From positions 1 to 64,000 of the forward strand of contig CAWGJL010000026.1 of assembly GCA_963822765.1 (NCBI GenBank): a DNA stretch of 64,000 nt, given 5' to 3'. Under the pieces are notes generated by a model. It saw only the letters and a program-made list of their open reading frames with translations. It was not told the DNA's origin and made no database searches. Made by a program: the position numbers and the translations under genes. Shown here piece by piece: positions 52,109 to 61,625 of this stretch (the first letter of the stretch is position 1; every line of letters begins with the position of its first letter). Source of the DNA: Palsa-504 sp963822765. Lineage in GTDB: Bacteria; Actinomycetota; Actinomycetes; Streptosporangiales; Streptosporangiaceae.

Positions 52109-52136
52109 GATATCGTCTATCCATCCTACCGATATC
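52109..52136. promoter_or_regulatory. Inverted-repeat operator upstream of the SPFH gene
   Basis: GATATCG (52,109-52,115) and CGATATC (52,130-52,136) flank CTATCC-type direct repeats, about 28 bp before the start codon. It shares the GATATC hexamer with the operator at 50,689. The rest of 52,137-52,493 has no gene, only weak similarity to the element-end sequence at about 33,530 (CCAACTTGG...GAAAAGC). Confidence 0.5.
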
Positions 52137-52493
52137 TTTTTTCCTGGACAAGGAGCCACGCCGGACATGGCGGCACGGCGCAGGCTCGGACCGCGCCCGC
52201 CGCGCCTGCCGCCTTGCCCGGATAAGGCGGTTAGGCGTAGGCCAGGCGAAGCGGGCTGCGAGTGACCTGTTCGGCGTATCCGACCGCGAGCAGGAACCGA
52301 TGCCCGGTGTCGCGGCAGCGAACCGAGCAGCACACGGCATCGCGCCGGGCCTTAGCCGCCGGCCACCAGCAGCGACCGGCACCAGCGCATAACGCTCGCA
52401 CGACCAGCGCCAACTTGGGATATGCCCGGCCTGAAAAGCGAAGGTCGGTGAGTCAGGTCCTGCCCGATGCGCTCTCTTGCGTGCGCGATGAGA

Positions 52494-52853
52494 TCAACCC
52501 AGCCGCGGGTGGATCGCGGTGAATCCCTCTCCGCCATAGATCGACTCGTACCGGATCTCCAGCCGGACCGCCAGGCGGTCCCGCAGGGCATCTACGTGAG
52601 ATTTGCTGAAGTCCCCGGGCGGTTCGTCGGCGACCGTCAGCTGGCTGCTGATGATCCTGGCCGGGCCCAGGCCAGAGTTAGTCAGGCGCAGTCCCGCGGT
52701 GCCGCCCACGGGGAAGATTGTCGTCAGCCCCGGTAGCGGCCGAACGGAGAGCCGGTTGTGGTGTCGCGTGGCCCGGGCCACGTAGGCCGACACCCCCAAG
52801 GATGCGACGGCGATGACCACGCCGCAGACAGCGATGATGGTGTTCGCGTTCAC
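52494..52853 (-). CDS. Hypothetical single-pass membrane protein
   Basis: 119 residues: TIIAVCGVVIAVASLGVSAYVARATRHH is an N-terminal anchor; the remainder (RLSVRPLPGLTTIFPVGGTAGLRLTNSGLGPARIISSQLTV) is beta-rich, like small immunoglobulin-like or sheath domains that read NxGxGPA. This NSGLGPA pattern is frequent in unassigned membrane-anchored bacterial proteins. Function unknown. The gap 52,854-53,225 contains TTGCTAACACTGCTAACT-like repeats but no gene. Confidence 0.65.
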   Translation of the reverse strand: MNANTIIAVCGVVIAVASLGVSAYVARATRHHNRLSVRPLPGLTTIFPVGGTAGLRLTNSGLGPARIISSQLTVADEPPGDFSKSHVDALRDRLAVRLEIRYESIYGGEGFTAIHPRLG

Positions 52854-53225
52854 TGAGACCTCCGAACTAAGCAGGCGGCTCGATCTGGAGAGGAGCAGGT
52901 TGGCGATATGAGAGGGCTCATAAGCCCGCTAACGCTGCTAGCGGTCACTATGGACACCGCCGGACGGGGCGGCAAGCTCCCCTTGCTAACACTGCTAACT
53001 ACCTCTGTGGATGGCTGACGTTAACCGGGGACCCGAAGCGGACCAGCAAGCCGTATCGGCTAGCCAGGCGGTCAGTGGCGGACTTACGTGGACCCGGGAC
53101 ATTCTTCGGAAATCGGGACGCTCGAGTTCAGCCGCGGTCCGGGCCGAGGCGGTGTCCAGAGCGATGCCTACTCCTATGCCGCACGCGATAAACCCGTTGG
53201 CGATGCCGGCGGTTGTCCCGTGATA

Positions 53226-53972
53226 ATGGCCGGCGTGAAAGAGGTCGAGGTCGTCGTCGCCCATCACGAGTGCGCGACGCTGCGCGTCGGCGACGTGTTC
53301 CTGAAGATCGACGCTGACCAGGCGCGCACCGACGTCGAGGTCGAGGCGATGGCGAGGGCGCCGATCCCGACTCCGGAGGTCCTGTGGCGCAAGCCGCCCG
53401 TACTCGCGCTCGCCGCCCTCCCGGGGAGCGCACTCGGCCGCCTCGGCAAGCCGTCGGCGTCGTCGCCGGCGGCGTGGGCCGCGGCGGGTGCCGCCGCCCG
53501 GATGCTGCATGACGCGCCGCTGCCGCCCTGGCCCGGCCGGAGCCTGGCGGAGATCGCATCGCACCTCGACGGCGAATGCGAGTGGCTCCTCACGAACGAC
53601 GTCCTTCCCGCCGACTTGGTTATCCGCAACCGCCAGATCGCCGAGGCCGCGCTCCGGCCGTGGACACCGGTGTTCACGCACGGCGACCTGCAGGTCGCCC
53701 ACGTGTTCGTTGACGATGACGAGATCACCGGCGTGATCGACTGGACCGAGGCGGGTCAGGGCGATGCCCTGTTCGACCTGGCCATCCTGACGCTCGGACA
53801 CCAGGAGCACCTCGGCGACGTGGTGGCCGGCTACGGCACCGACGTCGACCTCGACGTGATCCGCGCGTGGTGGTCGTTGCGAAGCCTGCAGGCGGGCCGC
53901 TGGCTGATCGAGCACGGCTTTGACCCGTCCTCGCCAGGCGCCGAGTTCGACGTGCTGAGATCCCAGCTATGA
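53226..53972 (+). CDS. Aminoglycoside-phosphotransferase-like kinase
   Basis: 248 residues. The catalytic loop is FTHGDLQVAHVFVDDDEITGVIDWTEAGQGDALFDLA, with the HGD catalytic Asp and IDW metal-binding Asp; the usual Asn of HGDxxxxN is His, as in one actinobacterial subfamily. The N-terminal lobe (HECATLRVGDVFLKIDAD) has the ATP-binding Lys. Members phosphorylate antibiotics or small metabolites; the substrate is unknown. ATG 53,226 is chosen because upstream sequence is not protein-like. A terminator hairpin follows. Confidence 0.8.
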   Translation: MAGVKEVEVVVAHHECATLRVGDVFLKIDADQARTDVEVEAMARAPIPTPEVLWRKPPVLALAALPGSALGRLGKPSASSPAAWAAAGAAARMLHDAPLPPWPGRSLAEIASHLDGECEWLLTNDVLPADLVIRNRQIAEAALRPWTPVFTHGDLQVAHVFVDDDEITGVIDWTEAGQGDALFDLAILTLGHQEHLGDVVAGYGTDVDLDVIRAWWSLRSLQAGRWLIEHGFDPSSPGAEFDVLRSQL

Positions 53973-53982
53973 GCCCGCACGA

Positions 53983-54007
53983 GCCCACGGCTACGAGCGC
54001 CGTGGGC
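53983..54007. terminator. Bidirectional hairpin between convergent genes
   Basis: GCCCACGGC/GCCGTGGGC around a 7-nt loop, 10 bp after the kinase stop and 12 bp before the nitroreductase stop. Confidence 0.7.
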
Positions 54008-54018
54008 AGCTGAATCGG

Positions 54019-54642
54019 TTACCAGCGACCGCGGTGGACCAGCTCGTCCAGGGTCTTCCGGGCGCTCGCCGGTGCGGGTGGTATCGGGTCGGAGCCTGGA
54101 TCGGGGTGGCCTATGGCGATGGCTCCGATCGGCGTCCATTCCGCCGGGACGCCATAGTGCGCGCGGAGACCGGCCATGCTCTCCCGCGCGATGCCGAAGA
54201 ATACGGCGCCGAGTCCTTCGTCGACGACGGCGAGCAGGGTGAGCAGCGCGGTGAACCCGGTGTCGATGTACCAGTAGGGCACCGCCCAGCGTGCTTCGTC
54301 CTTGTCGACCCAGCCCTTGCCTGGCTGGGCGTACCGGTTCAGGTAGATGTCCTTGCAGGCCAGCGGCACGATGACCAGCGGGGCGCGGCTCAAGGGCGTG
54401 ACGGAGTTGACGTCAGCGTCTTCGGTGGCGTTCTCCGAGGCATCAGCTTCACGCACAAGCTCCCATAGCACCGCGCACTGTTCCTCGCCCTCGAGGACGA
54501 GGAACGAGTAACCCTGGCTGAAACCTGCTGATGGTGCCCGGTTAGCCGCCCGCAGCAGGCGCTCGGTAGTGCCGGGATCCAGCGGTTCGTCGGTAAACGC
54601 ATGAACCATCCGGCGGCGTTTGATGACGTCGGTGAATTCCAC
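54019..54642 (-). CDS. Nitroreductase-family flavoprotein
   Basis: 207 residues from GTG 54,642: EFTDVIKRRRMVHAFTDEPLDP contains the FMN phosphate-binding Arg residues; LLRAANRAPSAGFSQGYSFLVLE, then DTGFTALLTLLAVVDEGLGAVFFGIAR and WTPIGAIAIGHPDP are typical. It is an FMN-dependent NAD(P)H oxidoreductase of unknown substrate. The start avoids fusion with the upstream gene, which is joined in the same frame only because of a shift there. Confidence 0.85.
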   Translation of the reverse strand: MEFTDVIKRRRMVHAFTDEPLDPGTTERLLRAANRAPSAGFSQGYSFLVLEGEEQCAVLWELVREADASENATEDADVNSVTPLSRAPLVIVPLACKDIYLNRYAQPGKGWVDKDEARWAVPYWYIDTGFTALLTLLAVVDEGLGAVFFGIARESMAGLRAHYGVPAEWTPIGAIAIGHPDPGSDPIPPAPASARKTLDELVHRGRW

Positions 54643-54694
54643 TACGGCAGTGTAGGCGGCCCCTATGCTTCGCGCCCGGAAAGCGTGCGCCGTC

Positions 54695-54957
54695 TCAGGT
54701 CTGCGGCAGCGGCACCGGCGGCGGCGGCTCAAGCGGGATCGGTGGCGGCTGCGGCTCCCCAGCGGGAAGTTGATCAGCCAGTAGATCGCGCCCCACATGT
54801 GGACCTTGTACTGGGTGTACGGGTTGGTGGACAGATCTTTGAAGAGCGGCTTCAGCCAGCCGTGCCGGATGTGAACCGCAGTGTGCGCGGCGTGCAGCCG
54901 GGCGACCTCGACGCGCAATTGGCGGACCTCGGCGATCAAGGCCTCAGTCTCAGTCAT
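54695..54957 (-). pseudogene. Small hypothetical protein, one frameshift
   Basis: It begins MTETEALIAEVRQLRVEVARLHAAHTAVHIRHGWLKPLFKDLS, a coiled-coil segment, then MWGAIYWLINFP. After one base shift the frame gives AGEPQPPPIPLEPPPPVPLPQ and stops at 54,695, a plausible proline-rich end. Without the shift the frame runs into the nitroreductase gene through an Arg-rich non-protein-like stretch. Family not recognised. Confidence 0.5.
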
Positions 54958-55015
54958 AGCACCAGTATCAGCACGCCGAAGTTCGGGAACCGGCCGGGTC
55001 ACGGCCCAGCCGGCG

Positions 55016-56500
55016 TTAGCGACCGGCGTTCGCCTGGCCGCGGATCGTCGGCACGATGAACGCCGCCAGGGCGGAAGCGATCGACAGCCCGGCGGCCACC
55101 ACGAACGCCCGCGAGTAACCCGCGTTGAGGGCCGCGGATACGCTGCCGCGGTTCGCGGCCAGCGCCGCGTGCGCCCGGTCGGTCGCGATGGTGGCGAGCA
55201 CCGCCAGGCCGAGGGAACCGCCGATCTGCCGCGAGGTGTTGAGCACGCCCGAGGCCAGCCCGGCGTCGGTGAAGGCCACGCCGGCGGTCGCCGCCGCGGC
55301 CAGCGGCGTGAACAGCAGGCCCAGGGCGAGCGCGATCAGGCAGCCGGGCCCGAACACGTGCGTCCAGTAGGAACTGACCGGGGTGATCGCCGACAGCCAG
55401 GCGAAACCGCCGGCCGCCACGATCGTGCCGGTCAGCAGCAGCGGGCGGACCCCGGTACGCGGCATGATCCGCGAACTGGCCTGCGCGCCGATGATGATCG
55501 TCACACCCATGGGCAGGAACGCCAGGCCGGTCTTCAGCGCGCTGTAGCCGAGGACGTTCTGCAGGTAGAGCGACAGGAAATACCACATCGAGAAGAACGC
55601 GGCACCGACCAGGAACATAACCAGGTTCGCGCCCGAGACCGACCGGGAACGGAGCAGCCCGAAGCGCATCAGGGGAACGCTCGCCAGCCGCAGTTCGATG
55701 ACGGCGAACCCGGCCAGCAGCACCGCCGCGACGCCGAGCAGCGACAGCGTCGTGCCACTGCCCCAGGGATGAGTCTGGGTCCCGACGATCGCGTAGACCA
55801 GCGTGCCGAGCCCGGCCGTAACGGCGGCCGCGCCGGCCACGTCCAGCCGCGATCGGGGCTGGCCGGCGCCCTGGCGTCCCTGCGACTCGGTCAGCCAGGC
55901 CAGCGCGGCGGCGATCGCGGCCGCGCCGATCGGGATGTTCACGAACAGCACCCAGCGCCACCCCAGGACCGAGGTGAGGACGCCGCCCAGAATCGAGCCC
56001 GCCGCTCCGCCCGCTCCAGCGACGGCGCTCCAGATGCCGAGGGCCCGGGCCCGGCGGTCGCCCGAGAACGTGGTGACGATGATGGTCAGCGTCGCGGGGG
56101 ACAGGCACGCCCCGGCGACGCCCTGCACGGCCCGGGCCGCGGTCAGCCAGGCCGAATCGGTGGCCAGCCCGCCCGCCAGGCTGGCCAGCGTGAACAGGCC
56201 CATCCCGAACAGGTAGACCCGGCGGCGCCCGAACAGGTCCGCGGCGCGACCGCCCAGCAGCAGGAAGCCGGCGAAGGTGAGTACGTAGGCGTTGACCACC
56301 CACTGCAGGCCGGACGCCGTGTAGTGCAGGTCGCGGCCGATCGACGGAAGCGCCACCGTGACGATCGAGACGTCGAGCACGACCATGAACTGGGCGGCGC
56401 AGGCGATGGCCAGGACCAGGCTGTCGCGGCTGGGCCGGCGGCCGTCGCCGGATTGCTGTCCTGGCGCGGCCTGGCCGGGCGTGGTCTTGCCGATAGACAT
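55016..56500 (-). CDS. MFS drug transporter (DHA2, EmrB/QacA type)
   Basis: 494 residues, 14 predicted helices. Motif A-like GGRAADLFGRRRVYLFG follows TM2; LDVSIVTVALPSIGRDL is the TM1 motif D1 of the 14-TM family, and GACLSPATLTIIVTTF and GAAGSILGGVLTSVLGWRWVLFVNIPIG (motif C region) are present. Such pumps export drugs by proton antiport. It is divergent from a MarR gene across a palindromic operator that covers its own start codon, a typical repressor-pump arrangement. Confidence 0.93.
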   Translation of the reverse strand: MSIGKTTPGQAAPGQQSGDGRRPSRDSLVLAIACAAQFMVVLDVSIVTVALPSIGRDLHYTASGLQWVVNAYVLTFAGFLLLGGRAADLFGRRRVYLFGMGLFTLASLAGGLATDSAWLTAARAVQGVAGACLSPATLTIIVTTFSGDRRARALGIWSAVAGAGGAAGSILGGVLTSVLGWRWVLFVNIPIGAAAIAAALAWLTESQGRQGAGQPRSRLDVAGAAAVTAGLGTLVYAIVGTQTHPWGSGTTLSLLGVAAVLLAGFAVIELRLASVPLMRFGLLRSRSVSGANLVMFLVGAAFFSMWYFLSLYLQNVLGYSALKTGLAFLPMGVTIIIGAQASSRIMPRTGVRPLLLTGTIVAAGGFAWLSAITPVSSYWTHVFGPGCLIALALGLLFTPLAAAATAGVAFTDAGLASGVLNTSRQIGGSLGLAVLATIATDRAHAALAANRGSVSAALNAGYSRAFVVAAGLSIASALAAFIVPTIRGQANAGR

Positions 56501-56511
56501 GACTCATGTCT
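56495..56511. promoter_or_regulatory. MarR operator overlapping the pump start codon
   Basis: AGACATGACTCATGTCT is a perfect 8-bp inverted repeat with a central base. It overlaps the start codon (56,498-56,500) of the pump gene. ATCATGATTGATGTCT to its right repeats a half site. Confidence 0.65.
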
Positions 56512-56553
56512 ATCATGATTGATGTCTGATTCCCAGAGGGTTAGGCTCGTGGC

Positions 56554-57033
56554 GTGACCGCTGAGCGTGAGGAGAGCGTCGCTGAGCTGCCCCTGCCCGG
56601 CGGGCTGTCGTTCCAGTCCGGCACCGGCTACCTCCTGGGCAAGGTCGGCGCCGTCGCCCGGCAGCGCTGGACCGCGACCCTGGCGCAGACCGGGGTGAGC
56701 CCGAACCAGTTCCTGGTCCTGATGGCGCTGGCCGAGACCGGACCGGTATGCCAGCAGTTCCTGGCGGGCGTCATCGGCATCGACCCGCGCAACATCGTCC
56801 CCATTCTCGACTCGGTCGAGGCACGCGGGCTGGTCAGCCGGGAAACCGATCCGGCCGACCGGCGGCGGCGCCTGATCGAGCTGACCGGCGCCGGACGGCG
56901 CATCGCGGCGGAGTTGTCCGCCCTGGGCGCGCAGACCGAGCGCGAGCTGCTGGCCCCCGTGCCGGACGCCGACCAGGAGTCCTTGCGCCGCATCCTGCGC
57001 ACCGTCCTGGATGCGTACCGCCAGTCAGGCTGA
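56554..57033 (+). CDS. MarR-family transcriptional regulator
   Basis: 159 residues from GTG 56,554. The winged HTH is QTGVSPNQFLVLMALAETGPVCQQFLAGVIGIDPRNIVPILDSVEARGLVSRETDPADRRRRLIELTGAGRR, with the DxRxR wing. It is divergent from the MFS pump and likely represses it until a phenolic or drug ligand binds. The stop lies 11 bp from the end of the converging DUF222 gene. Confidence 0.92.
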   Translation: MTAEREESVAELPLPGGLSFQSGTGYLLGKVGAVARQRWTATLAQTGVSPNQFLVLMALAETGPVCQQFLAGVIGIDPRNIVPILDSVEARGLVSRETDPADRRRRLIELTGAGRRIAAELSALGAQTERELLAPVPDADQESLRRILRTVLDAYRQSG

Positions 57034-57043
57034 CCGGCACTTC

Positions 57044-57882
57044 CTAAATCGGGTACCGCGTCGGCTCGGTGACGTACTGCCGTCCAGACGGCGTGGTCCA
57101 CCGTACGTAGCCGCCGGGAAGCTGGTCGGCCCGCCACCGCGGGTCTTGCTTCAGCCGGTGGTCGAAGCGGCACTTCGGGTTCCCGTTACACATACACGTT
57201 CGGCCACCAGCCTCGTACGGGATGTTGTGCTCGAAATCACAGCTGACCGCCGGCCGGCGGCAGCCCGGCCCGGTGCACGTGGCGTGCCGGATCTGGGTCA
57301 GGTGCCGCAGCATCGCCCCGGGATCATGGCCCGGGGCCTGCCACCGGTGATCACACTCCCCGGCGGGCAGTGGCCCGATCTCGACCAGCAGGTCTCGCTG
57401 CCCCGGCATTCCGGTGGAGAACCGCCAGGTCCCGTACCCGCCGGACGGACCAGGCGGGCCGGCCGGGGTGAACGCGAACCGCGGTCCGCCGGGCGGATCA
57501 GGGCCGCCGGGTCTGTCCCGTTTACCGCGGCCGGCGGCGGGTGCGGGCCGGGCACAGCCGTGCCCGACCGCGTGCCCGTCCTGGTCGGTCACGGTCACGC
57601 ACCACCGGGACCGGTCGCTGCGGGCCGCCGCGCGGGCCAGGTCGCGGGCCAGGTCGGGGTCGACCGGCCCGATCCCGCTGATCTCCCCGGGCCGGTCCGC
57701 CAGGTCCAGCACGGTCGTGGCCGGGATGATCAGGTTCACCCGCGCGGCGAATCCGGGCGGGATCGCCCCGGCCAGCGGCCCGCTCGTCGCCGGAGCGGGA
57801 GCCGGCGCCGGAGCCGGCGCCTGTGCCTGACTGCCGTCCGGCTTGGTGCTGGCCGCCCGGGAATCCATGCCCAGCAACCGGA
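57044..57882 (-). pseudogene. C-terminal part of a DUF222/HNH (13E12-type) protein, split by a group II intron
   Basis: The 3' exon starts at about RLLGMDSRAAS and runs through PPGFAARVNLIIPATTVLDLADRPGEI to the HNH module: CTGPGCRRPAVSCDFEHNIPYEAGGRTCMCNGNPKCRFDHRLKQ. It ends YVTEPTRYPI. Joining it to the 60,302-61,481 exon restores LRARAFLDI-RLLGMDSR, matching the uninterrupted family (LDLLLGxDSR). The HNH zinc-binding residues are intact, so spliced mRNA would give a complete protein. 13E12 proteins are repeated in actinomycetes; their role is unknown. Confidence 0.8.
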
Positions 57883-57948
57883 TGGGCTGCGCGGCGAGGT
57901 CCCGTGCCCGTGGTGGTGGGTGCGGCCTTTTCCGCGCAGCCTTCCGCC

Positions 57949-57982
57949 GAACCCGGCGGGCACCTTTCGATGCACCGGGCTC
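57949..57982 (-). ncRNA. Group II intron domain V
   Basis: On the minus strand the 34 nt begin GAGCCCGGTGCA, have the GAAA-type tetraloop (TCGAAAGG) and end GCCGGGTTC. The AGC catalytic triad and the two-base bulge region are in place. It lies 8 bp after the maturase stop. Confidence 0.9.
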
Positions 57983-57990
57983 TCCAGTGA

Positions 57991-59765
57991 CTATGCCGCG
58001 TTCGCGACGGGGTTCGCGTGGATGTGGTCGTGGCATGCGGCGCAGACGATGAGGGTCTTGCGTCGCATTTTCGCCATGAGGGCTGCCCACGCGGGCTGAC
58101 CCGGGCCGGGCTTGCCGAGCCGGTCGAGGCTGGCGACCTGGTGTACTGCCACCGTGGCGCCGTGCTCGCACAGCTCGCACCACCGTTTCCGGAGCCGGTG
58201 GGTCAGCTCCTTGTACGGGATGAAGACCGGGACCGGGGCGGGGTCGGTAATGACCGCGCGCCTGTCGCGTGTGAGGGGTATCCCGCCGAATCGTGCTACC
58301 AGGTCCGGCTTGCCCGCGCGCTGTTTCCTGGCCTCGAAGCAGGTCCGCGGCCCGGCAGCGGTGATGACCTTGGTCTTGTGACGAGCTGCCATCTTGCTGA
58401 CGGAGGACTTGCGCTTGGCGGCCAGGGTTTTCAGCATGGACGTCTCGGCGTTCCAGCACAGCAGGCTGAGCCACCCGACGTTGCAGGCGAGCAGGTAGTA
58501 GTTCACGATGCCCCGGTATTCGGCTCCGTAGACCGCACGATGTCGTAGTCGGGCAGGTTCTGGAGCTTGGCCCGGTGCCAGGGTTTGCCCCGGCACCGGT
58601 ACGGGGCGCACTTGGCCGTGATCACGTCCGGTGGCACCCGCAGCGCGATCCTCCCGTTGGCCGACCGCTGGCCGCCGGTGAGTTTGGTGCTGGAGTGCTG
58701 GACGGTGATCTGGTAGCCGAGGAACCGCGCCGCGCTGGTGCGGGCGTGGGTGATCAGGGTCTTGTCCTGGTTCAGTTCCAGCTTGAGGGTCTCTCGCAGG
58801 AACGCCGCCAGCTGGGCCTTGATCTGCTCGGCTTCGGCCTTTGGCCCGGTAAACCCCAGCAGGTGGTCATCTGCGTACCGGCAGTAGAACAGCCTGCGGT
58901 ATCCGGGGTCCATCGGGTCGCCGTAGGGCAGGGCGCGCATCTGCCGCACTAGGTCCCGGGCACCTGCCCGGTCCCCGTGCCGCCGCGCGGTCCTGAGCCG
59001 GACCGCCAGCCTCTGGTATGCCGGGCTGGCCTTCCGCCTGGTCCCCTTGGTGTGTTGCGGGATGAGTTCCCGTTCAATGAATTCGTCGAGCTTGTGCAAG
59101 TAGATGTTGCTGAGGATGGGTGAAACCGGACCGCCTTGCGGGGTGCCGCTGAGCGTGTCGTGGTAGTCCCAGTCATCCAGATACCCGGCCCGCAACATGT
59201 TGCGGATCAGCCGGAGAAACCGGTTATCGCGGATCTTCTCCGCCAAGATCCCGAGCAGGACCTCATGATCCAGGGACCCGAAGCAGTCGGAGACGTCACC
59301 CTCGATGAACCACACGGTCCCGGTCCAGGTGGCCTGGATTTCCTGCAGCGCGGTATGGCAGCCGCGCCCTTTCCGGAACCCGTGTGACCGGCCAGAAAAC
59401 TGCGGCTCGTAATACGCCTCAAGGAGCAGGCGCACCACCTCGCCGACCAGCTTGTCTGACCAGGATGGCAGGCCCAGTGGCCGGAGCTTCCCGTTCCTCT
59501 TCGGGATATACACCCTGCGGGCCGGGGCGAACCGGTACCTCTCGGCGCGGATCAGCCCGATGACCTGGCTGATCTTCGCCTCGGACATGCCATCAGCGGT
59601 TTCCCCGCCGACCCCCGGCGTCATCGCCCCCTTGTTGGGATAGATGTTGCCGTAGGCCAGCAGGTACAGGTCCTCATTGAACATCTGTCGATAGAGCTCA
59701 TCACACGGCAGGCCCTTCCTGCCGCGCTCGCGGAGGACAGCAAGTACCGTCCCGGCGTCCTGCAT
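57991..59765 (-). pseudogene. Group II intron reverse transcriptase-maturase-HNH protein, one frameshift
   Basis: About 590 residues over two frames. RT blocks: YIPKRNGKLRPLGLPSWSDKL, SHGFRKGRGCHTAL, FIEGDVSDCFGSLDHEVLL, GTPQGGPVSPILSNIYLHKLD and the active site YCRYADDHLLG. The maturase domain X follows (ARFLGYQI onward), and after a shift near 58,540 GAEYRGIVNYYLLA continues to the HNH endonuclease (CELCEHGATVAVHQV, IVCAACHDHIHA). All catalytic residues are visible, so the single shift may be a sequence error. ATG 59,765 is preferred to TTG 59,789. Confidence 0.88.
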
Positions 59766-60301
59766 TACGCATACCTCACGGTTCCTCAAAGTCCGGTCAC
59801 CTGCGCCCCTTCGCCCTGCGACCCGGCTTTCCCGGGCCTCCCTGACAGGCCGTGACCCCTGCGACTACTACGGGCGCTCTGTCGCCCTAGGGCTCGCGCC
59901 CCGTAGGCGATCCCACGTTCGTCAATGCCGTACGTACTAGCGCGACTTAGGCGTCCCGTTCGTCTCCTTACATGCCCTGACAGGGCATCGCTCCTGCGCC
60001 CCGGAGGATTAGGACAGGTACCTCCTTACCCTGCCCTAGGGGCCGGCACCGGTGACAGGCGTCTTTCCGGCGGGGGACCTTCTACCCCTTCCGGAGACTG
60101 GGCTTAAGGCAATCCAGCTTTCGCCATATCGCGCGGATCCCCCGGCACACCGCCCCAGACGCCTGAGCCCGGCTGCCGGTTTCCTGGCATGCTGCTGTCC
60201 CCTTCACCTTTCAGATCCAGGTCAGCCATCAGATCCAGAGACCACTCCTCTCGTCCCTGCCCGCTACGCGGGCGATACGGCACTGCGCCGTGGCGCAGAG
60301 A

Positions 60302-61481
60302 TGTCCAGGAAGGCCCGGGCGCGCAGCACGTCCATGTCACCGTCCAGCCCGGCCTTGCGCAGTTCCTTGGCCCACGCGGTGACTCTCTGGTCCGCGGCCA
60401 GTACCTGCGCCGGCGGCAGTTCCCGCCCGGCCAGCCCGGCGTTGCCTGAGTCCTCGGACCAGCGTTCCACCCGGGTCCGCTTGGCCATATGCTCGCGGCG
60501 CTCCTTCGCCTTCTTCGGCGCGACTTCAATGACGGCTCGTTTGATGGCGGCCCGCAGCTGGGCGGGAGTCAGCGATCCGGCCCGGCCCAGCACCATGGCT
60601 TCGGCGGCCCGGGCTTCGGAGGGGTCAAGCAGAGCGGTGGCCGCGGCGATGACCCGGGCCTTGTCCAGGTTCAGGATCCCGGCCCGGAACGCCTGCTTGG
60701 TGCCGGGCAGGTTTACCTCTAGCGCGTGCGCCAGGTCCAGCATCTCCTCCGCATCCCCCGCCGATACGCCCAGCACCGCCCCCAGCTCCCGGCCGGTGAA
60801 CTCAGACCACCCTTCCAGCAGCTGCGCCGGGCCTTGCGCCGCGCACCCTGGCGCGGGGCGGCGGCGGATGAGTTCGGCGATCGCGGCGTGCTTACGGGCA
60901 CAGGCGTTGGCCTCGTCCCGCTCCCAGCCGCAGATCATCCCCTGCAGCTCGTCGTCGGAGGCGCCGGCGTACCGGTCATCCTCCCCGGCCAGATCCTCCA
61001 GGAACGACCCCAGCGTGGCACAGCCCGGCGCGACATCCAGCGGCTTGCCGGAGGCGAACCCGGCCGCCTGGCTGCCGGAATCGCCCGGGAAGCTCTCCGC
61101 GGAGCCGGGCATCCCCGGCCCGCGGCGCCCGGCGGCCACCGCGCCGACCGCCGCCAGCGTGGCGGCGTGGCCCGACCGCGCCGCGGCCCCGGCGACCCGA
61201 GCCTGGTCCTCGGCGTTCTCCCGGGCCGCGGCGATGAGCGCGGCCAGCTCCGTGTCGTCCAGCCCGGCCGGCGGGGCGTTATCCGGATCCTCATAGAGAT
61301 CGGCGTCACCGGGATACTCGTCCTCCGCTATCGCCGCCAGGTAGGCCTCGTCCCAGTCGGGGCGGCACGGCACCAGCCGCCATCCCGGCGACCCGAGCGA
61401 TGGGTGGTCACCAGCTCCCGCGGGCATGCCAGGCGGGTCCTCGTCCCGCCCGGGATCCCGGGGAACCGGTGTTTCGCTCAT
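60302..61481 (-). pseudogene. N-terminal part of the DUF222/HNH protein (5' exon)
   Basis: From ATG 61,481 (MSETPVPRDPGRDEDPPG) through the DUF222 core: FTGRELGAVLGVSAGDAEEMLDLAHALEVNLPGTKQAFRAGILNLDKARVIAAATALLD, LTPAQLRAAIKRAVIEVAPKKAKERREHMAKRTRVERW, to DMDVLRARAFLDI, where the intron starts. Without splicing it would stop about 11 residues later (60,264). A short AT-rich patch (about 61,500-61,540) upstream is unusual for this genome and may hold its promoter. Confidence 0.8.
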
Positions 61482-61625
61482 ATACCACGGTCCGTTCGGA
61501 AGAATAATATTTATATCAAACACTATAACGAAAAACTAGCTCCGAAGCAATGAGAAACACCGGCGAAGCGCAGCTTTTCGCGGCCGCGTTTCGAAGCTCG
61601 ACGCCTCAGCGGTGATAATGCGAGA

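Larger units (their letters stand above)
57883..60300 (-). mobile_element. Group II intron (about 2.4 kb) with encoded RT-maturase
   Basis: It is inserted in the DUF222 gene on the same strand. The 3' end is supported by a textbook domain V at 57,949-57,982 and an AT dinucleotide before the 3' exon. The 5' boundary is near 60,297-60,302; the expected GUGYG start is not evident (the sequence there reads GCGCCACGG), so the exact base is open. The 5' region 59,790-60,260 is non-coding and rich in hairpins (domains I-IV). The intron is oriented for splicing from the host mRNA. Confidence 0.8.

Noticed and set aside
52914..53000. Possible further att/arm site (GGCTCATAAGC, GCTAACGCTGCTAGC, TTGCTAACACTGCTAAC)
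   Set aside because: It resembles the arm motif and the anticodon loop but lacks the 3' half of the tRNA and the usual spacing; too weak to call.
59790..60260. Protein-coding frames upstream of the RT
   Set aside because: These lie in the 5' structured part of the group II intron and show no conserved protein features.
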